Positions 6,916 through 9,592 of a DNA stretch of 9,592 nt are shown in pieces. This DNA is from Alphaproteobacteria bacterium UBA3439 (GTDB taxonomy: Bacteria; Pseudomonadota; Alphaproteobacteria; Puniceispirillales; Puniceispirillaceae). The position numbers were made by a program, and so were the translations under genes. How positions within the stretch are numbered: position 1 is the first letter of the stretch; each line of letters starts with the position of its first letter. The notes under the pieces were generated by a model that saw only the letters and a program-made list of their open reading frames with translations, searched no databases and was not told the DNA's origin. Location of the stretch: the NCBI GenBank assembly GCA_002378605.1, contig DFSK01000050.1, forward strand, positions 1 to 9,592, read 5' to 3'.

Positions 6916-7821
6916 ATGTTAGACAATCTTCAATTGCTGTTTGTTTACGCGCCTGTGATGAACATTCAGATGATCTTAGACGGCATCTTTGTTGGTGCTG
7001 TTTTCGCGCTGTCAGCCTATGGACTGGCGCTTGTATGGGGCGTGATGAATGTGAAAAACCTTGCTCAGGGTGACTTTGTCATCATGGGTGGTTATGTCGC
7101 TTTCTCGCTTTACAAGCTTGGCATTCACCCTGTTATTGCCATCCCTATCGTGGCCGTTTGTATGTTCATGTTCGGCTGGATCGTTTATATAATGATCATT
7201 CGCCGGGTGATTGACAACGACATGTTTGTTTCATTATTGGCAACCTTTGGCCTGTCACTTTTGCTTCAGCAGGTTATGAACCTGATCTATGGGCCAGAAG
7301 TTCAAACCATTGATTCGCATTTTCCGATTTTCACAATGTTCGATGATTTTGTGACCATTCCGGTGGTTAAGATTGTGTCTTTGGCACTTGCCATGATCTT
7401 CGCGCTTGCTGTGGTTATCTTTATGAAAAAATCCCGTATGGGGCAGGCCATCCGCGCAACAGCGCAGGATGCACGCGCCGCACGAGTGCTTGGCATCAAT
7501 ACGGATAATGTTTATGCCTTTACCTATTCATTGAACGCTTCGATTTGTGGCGTTGCCGGTGTATTGGTTTCAATGATCTGGGTGCTTCAACCTTTCTACG
7601 GCATTGTTTACTCACTTCGGACATTCGCCATTGTGACGGCAGCCGGTCTCGGCAATTTGCCAGCCGTTATCGGCATGAGCTTTGCGCTTGGCTGGGTTGA
7701 GCAATATGCTGGCATTATTGCCGGTGCCGAATGGCAGGTTGCTTCGGCAGTCTTTATGCTACTTGGGGTCCTCATGTGGCGACAAATTCAATTGCGGCGT
7801 CAGCGGCAGGTGGTACGGTAA
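6916..7821 (+). CDS. livH: Branched-chain amino acid-type ABC transporter permease, LivH family
   Basis: Inner-membrane channel subunit that pairs with LivM and with the LivG/LivF ATPases. The 301 residues match the usual LivH length of about 290-310. The sequence is almost wholly hydrophobic helices. It opens with the LivH-type N-terminal segment ILDGIFVGAVFALSAYGLAL (20-39) and then NVKNLAQGDFVIMGGY (residues about 46-61), the family's conserved first cytoplasmic-loop region. The ATPase-coupling loop is MGQAIRATAQDARAARVLGI (about 175-194). GGAGG at 6907-6911 supports the ATG at 6916, although the spacer is short at 4 bases; Met15 has no site upstream. The stop TAA (7819-7821) shares its last A with the livM ATG, which indicates translational coupling. 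The gene symbol denotes family, not proven leucine transport. Confidence 0.92.
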   Translation: MLDNLQLLFVYAPVMNIQMILDGIFVGAVFALSAYGLALVWGVMNVKNLAQGDFVIMGGYVAFSLYKLGIHPVIAIPIVAVCMFMFGWIVYIMIIRRVIDNDMFVSLLATFGLSLLLQQVMNLIYGPEVQTIDSHFPIFTMFDDFVTIPVVKIVSLALAMIFALAVVIFMKKSRMGQAIRATAQDARAARVLGINTDNVYAFTYSLNASICGVAGVLVSMIWVLQPFYGIVYSLRTFAIVTAAGLGNLPAVIGMSFALGWVEQYAGIIAGAEWQVASAVFMLLGVLMWRQIQLRRQRQVVR

Positions 7822-8867
7822 TGACTAAAAATCAAATTCTACTTTATCTCGCAATCGCGATTTCGGGTGTTGTGGGGCCAATTCTGTTCCCGAACTACAT
7901 CCAGCAAATGGCGGTTCTTTGGATCATGGTTCTGATGGCCTCAACATGGGATATTACAGGCGGCCAGATGGGGTACAACTCACTTGGCAACATCACCTTC
8001 TTTGGCGTTGGCATGTATATCTCGGCGGTTATTCAGGTCTCAATGTTCTATGATATCGCGCTTTATACCGCGTCATACGGCGCGATTAAGCCGGTCTTTA
8101 CCGACGAGCAATATTTCAGCGGCTTAGCCATGGGTATTTTGGCTGGTGGTGTTGGCTGTGTGGTTCTTGCCCGCCTTCTTGGGGCCGTGGTATTCGGTCT
8201 TCGTGGGCCATATTTCGCCATTGGTACACTTGGTGTGGCGATTGCGGCAGGGCAGATTGCCGGAACTATCGATACAATCGGTGGTGGCGCTGGCATCTCG
8301 ATGCCGTTTTTCCCTTGGGATATTCACTATCCGGTCGACCTTCTTCTACATCATCTGTTTTGTGCTTGCGATTCTTGTCACATTTCACCATCCGCTGGAT
8401 GTTTTCAACTCAGTTTGGTTTGGCTGCAAATGCAATCCGTGATGATGAAGATAAAGCTGAAGCCATGGGTATTCCAACTATGAAATACAAACAATTTGGT
8501 TGGGGTGTCGCGGCTTTCTACATGGGTTGCATTGGTGCTGTATTTGGAAATATGGTTGGCTATATCGAGCCGATTGAGGTGGCCTTTCCGGCGCCAACAT
8601 TTGGTATCTTCATGGTGGCAATGGCACTTCTCGGCGGCAAGGGCACTTTGTGGGGTCCAGTTCTTGGCGCGGTTCTTGTTCCATGTTATCAAAGAAACTA
8701 CCTGGACTTATCTGCTCGGGTGGCAGTGGGTGGCTCTTGGTCTGATTCTGATTGTAAACATCGTTTACTTTCAGCAGGGTATTATGGGTTGGTTGCAAAC
8801 CAAATATCCTGAAAAATTTGGCATCACGGTCGATCAGTCCACTACACAAGCGAAAGAGGAGGCATAA
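7821..8867 (+). pseudogene. livM: Branched-chain amino acid-type ABC permease, LivM family, broken by three +1 frameshifts
   Basis: Second channel subunit partnering LivH, but not readable in one frame. It starts at ATG 7821 (AGGTGG at 7808-7813), overlapping the livH stop by one base. The N-terminal 173 codons (to 8339) are clean LivM: hydrophobic helices, TWDITGGQMGYNSLGNITFF and LRGPYFAIGTLG. The frame then ends at a premature TGA (8481-8483) after nonsense sequence. Conserved sequence continues in the next frame at 8341-8385 (FFYIICFVLAILVTF). It moves to the third frame at 8387-8677 (TIRWMFSTQFGLAANAIRDD, then LLGGKGTLWGPVLGAVL) and returns to the first at 8679-8867 (FHVIKETTWTYLLGW to KEEA). 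Apparent extra bases are C8340, C8386 and G8678, or two-base losses at those places. Joined, the segments give about 347 residues, a normal LivM length. Good preservation of every segment suggests indel errors or very recent decay. Confidence 0.85.
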
Positions 8868-9592
8868 ATGGCTGATCCAATTATTACAGTTGATAACGTC
8901 TCCAAAGCCTATGGCGGTGTCAAAGCAAATGTCGATATCTCAATGACAGTAGAGCGTGGCTCTATCACGGGCATTATCGGGCCGAACGGTTGTGGCAAAA
9001 CCACATTGTTCAACTCGATTGTGGGCTATCATCCGATTGATGCCGGTTCAATCAAATTTGATGATACCGAAATTTCCAAGCTTCGCGTTGGTGACATCGC
9101 GCGGCTTGGCATGTTGCGGACATTCCAGCAAACCCGTATCTACAGCAAAATGGACTGTGTCGATAACATGCAGATTTCGGTATCGCATCGTGAAGGGTCA
9201 TCAAATTCAATGTTTGCAAGTCGTCGTGGTGAAATCCGCGATCGCGCCGAGCATCTGCTTGAATTTGTGGGTCTCTATTCCAAGCGAAGCTTGATCTCGG
9301 GCGATTTGTCCTTTGGTCAGCAAAAGCTTTTGGAATTTGCGATGGCATTGATGAACGAACCAAAAGTACTTCTCCTTGATGAGCCAACTGCCGGTATTAA
9401 CCCAACATTGATCAATGGATTGATTGACCGGTTAAGACGGGCAAATGAAGAGCTTGGCATCACCTTGTGCGTGATTGAACATAATATGCGGGTGATCATG
9501 AATCTTGCCTCGCACATCTATTGTTTGTCGAACGGCAAGATGCTGGCAAATGGCAAACCAGAAGAACTACAAAATGATCCACGCGTTATTGA
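8868..9592 (+). CDS. livG: Branched-chain amino acid-type ABC transporter ATP-binding protein, LivG family (3' end beyond window)
   Basis: Cytoplasmic ATPase that powers the LivHM channel together with LivF. There are 241 full codons before the edge; LivG proteins are usually about 245-260 residues, so only the tail is missing. Motifs are complete and ordered: Walker A GPNGCGKT (38-45), Q-loop in RTFQQT (Gln87/Gln88), signature LSFGQ (147-151), Walker B with Asp171-Glu172 in LLLDEPTAGINP, and H-loop His205 in VIEHNM. LSFGQ instead of LSGGQ is normal in LivG, as is the NPT stretch after the Walker B motif. The ATG follows the livM stop TAA directly with no gap, and AGAGGAGG at 8855-8862 within the livM tail is a strong site with a 5-base spacer. 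Translation of this gene can therefore start independently even if livM is broken. livF is expected next. Confidence 0.94.
   Translation, partial: MADPIITVDNVSKAYGGVKANVDISMTVERGSITGIIGPNGCGKTTLFNSIVGYHPIDAGSIKFDDTEISKLRVGDIARLGMLRTFQQTRIYSKMDCVDNMQISVSHREGSSNSMFASRRGEIRDRAEHLLEFVGLYSKRSLISGDLSFGQQKLLEFAMALMNEPKVLLLDEPTAGINPTLINGLIDRLRRANEELGITLCVIEHNMRVIMNLASHIYCLSNGKMLANGKPEELQNDPRVI

Noticed and set aside
7731..7820. Upstream ATG in the livM frame, within livH
   Set aside because: The resulting N-terminal extension is the out-of-frame reading of livH; ATG 7821 has a ribosome site and the usual stop/start overlap and gives a normal LivM N-terminus.
8330..8690. Programmed ribosomal frameshifting as the explanation for livM
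   Set aside because: Three separate +1 events would be needed in one gene, and I see no classic shift site with an associated pseudoknot. Sequence error or recent mutation is simpler.
8315..8867. Separate small genes in the 8315-8812 and 8496-8867 frames
   Set aside because: Their recognisable parts are contiguous pieces of one LivM protein; the remaining residues are out-of-frame noise, so they are fragments and not independent genes.
1..9592. CRISPR arrays, tRNA/rRNA genes, insertion-sequence ends
   Set aside because: No spaced repeat array, cloverleaf-like sequence, transposase frame or terminal inverted repeats with target duplications was seen on either strand.

Overview
The window looks like a stretch of marine alphaproteobacterial chromosome. 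Base composition is near even, genes are densely packed, and the genes use purine-rich Shine-Dalgarno sites. The sulfoacetaldehyde acetyltransferase closely resembles what I remember of Roseobacter-type Xsc. A SAR116-like (Puniceispirillum) or Rhodobacterales-like source is my guess from memory, not something the sequence proves. I see no RNA genes, insertion sequences, CRISPR arrays or phage genes.

Layout, left to right. (1) Positions 1-947, minus strand: 5' part of an NCS2-type xanthine/urate permease gene, cut by the window edge. (2) A 306-bp AT-rich divergent spacer. (3) 1254-2228, plus: NADPH:quinone oxidoreductase of the zeta-crystallin family. (4) 2229-2411: convergent spacer with a strong bidirectional terminator. 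(5) 2412-4190, minus: xsc, sulfoacetaldehyde acetyltransferase. (6) A 355-bp divergent spacer. (7) 4546-5370, plus: TauD/TfdA-family Fe(II)/2-oxoglutarate dioxygenase. (8) 5598 to the end, plus: a branched-chain-amino-acid-type (Liv/HAAT) ABC importer. Its order is periplasmic binding protein, hairpin, LivH permease, LivM permease, LivG ATPase (cut by the edge). A LivF ATPase is expected just beyond.

Functional reading. Xsc cleaves sulfoacetaldehyde with phosphate to acetyl phosphate and sulfite, the common last C-S cleavage step for taurine, isethionate and related C2 sulfonates. A TauD-family oxygenase transcribed divergently from xsc, followed by a high-capacity solute importer, suggests an organosulfonate uptake and breakdown region. 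The oxygenase keeps the iron, 2-oxoglutarate and sulfonate-arginine positions of E. coli TauD but lacks other taurine-contacting residues, so its substrate is probably not plain taurine. The importer's substrate cannot be read from sequence. No pta, taurine dehydrogenase or transaminase, sulfite oxidase/exporter or regulator gene is visible.

The main anomaly is livM. Its conserved protein is spread over all three forward frames by three successive +1 shifts within about 340 bp, which together restore the original frame. Each segment still encodes well-preserved LivM sequence, so this is either a cluster of sequencing/assembly indels or a very recent inactivation.
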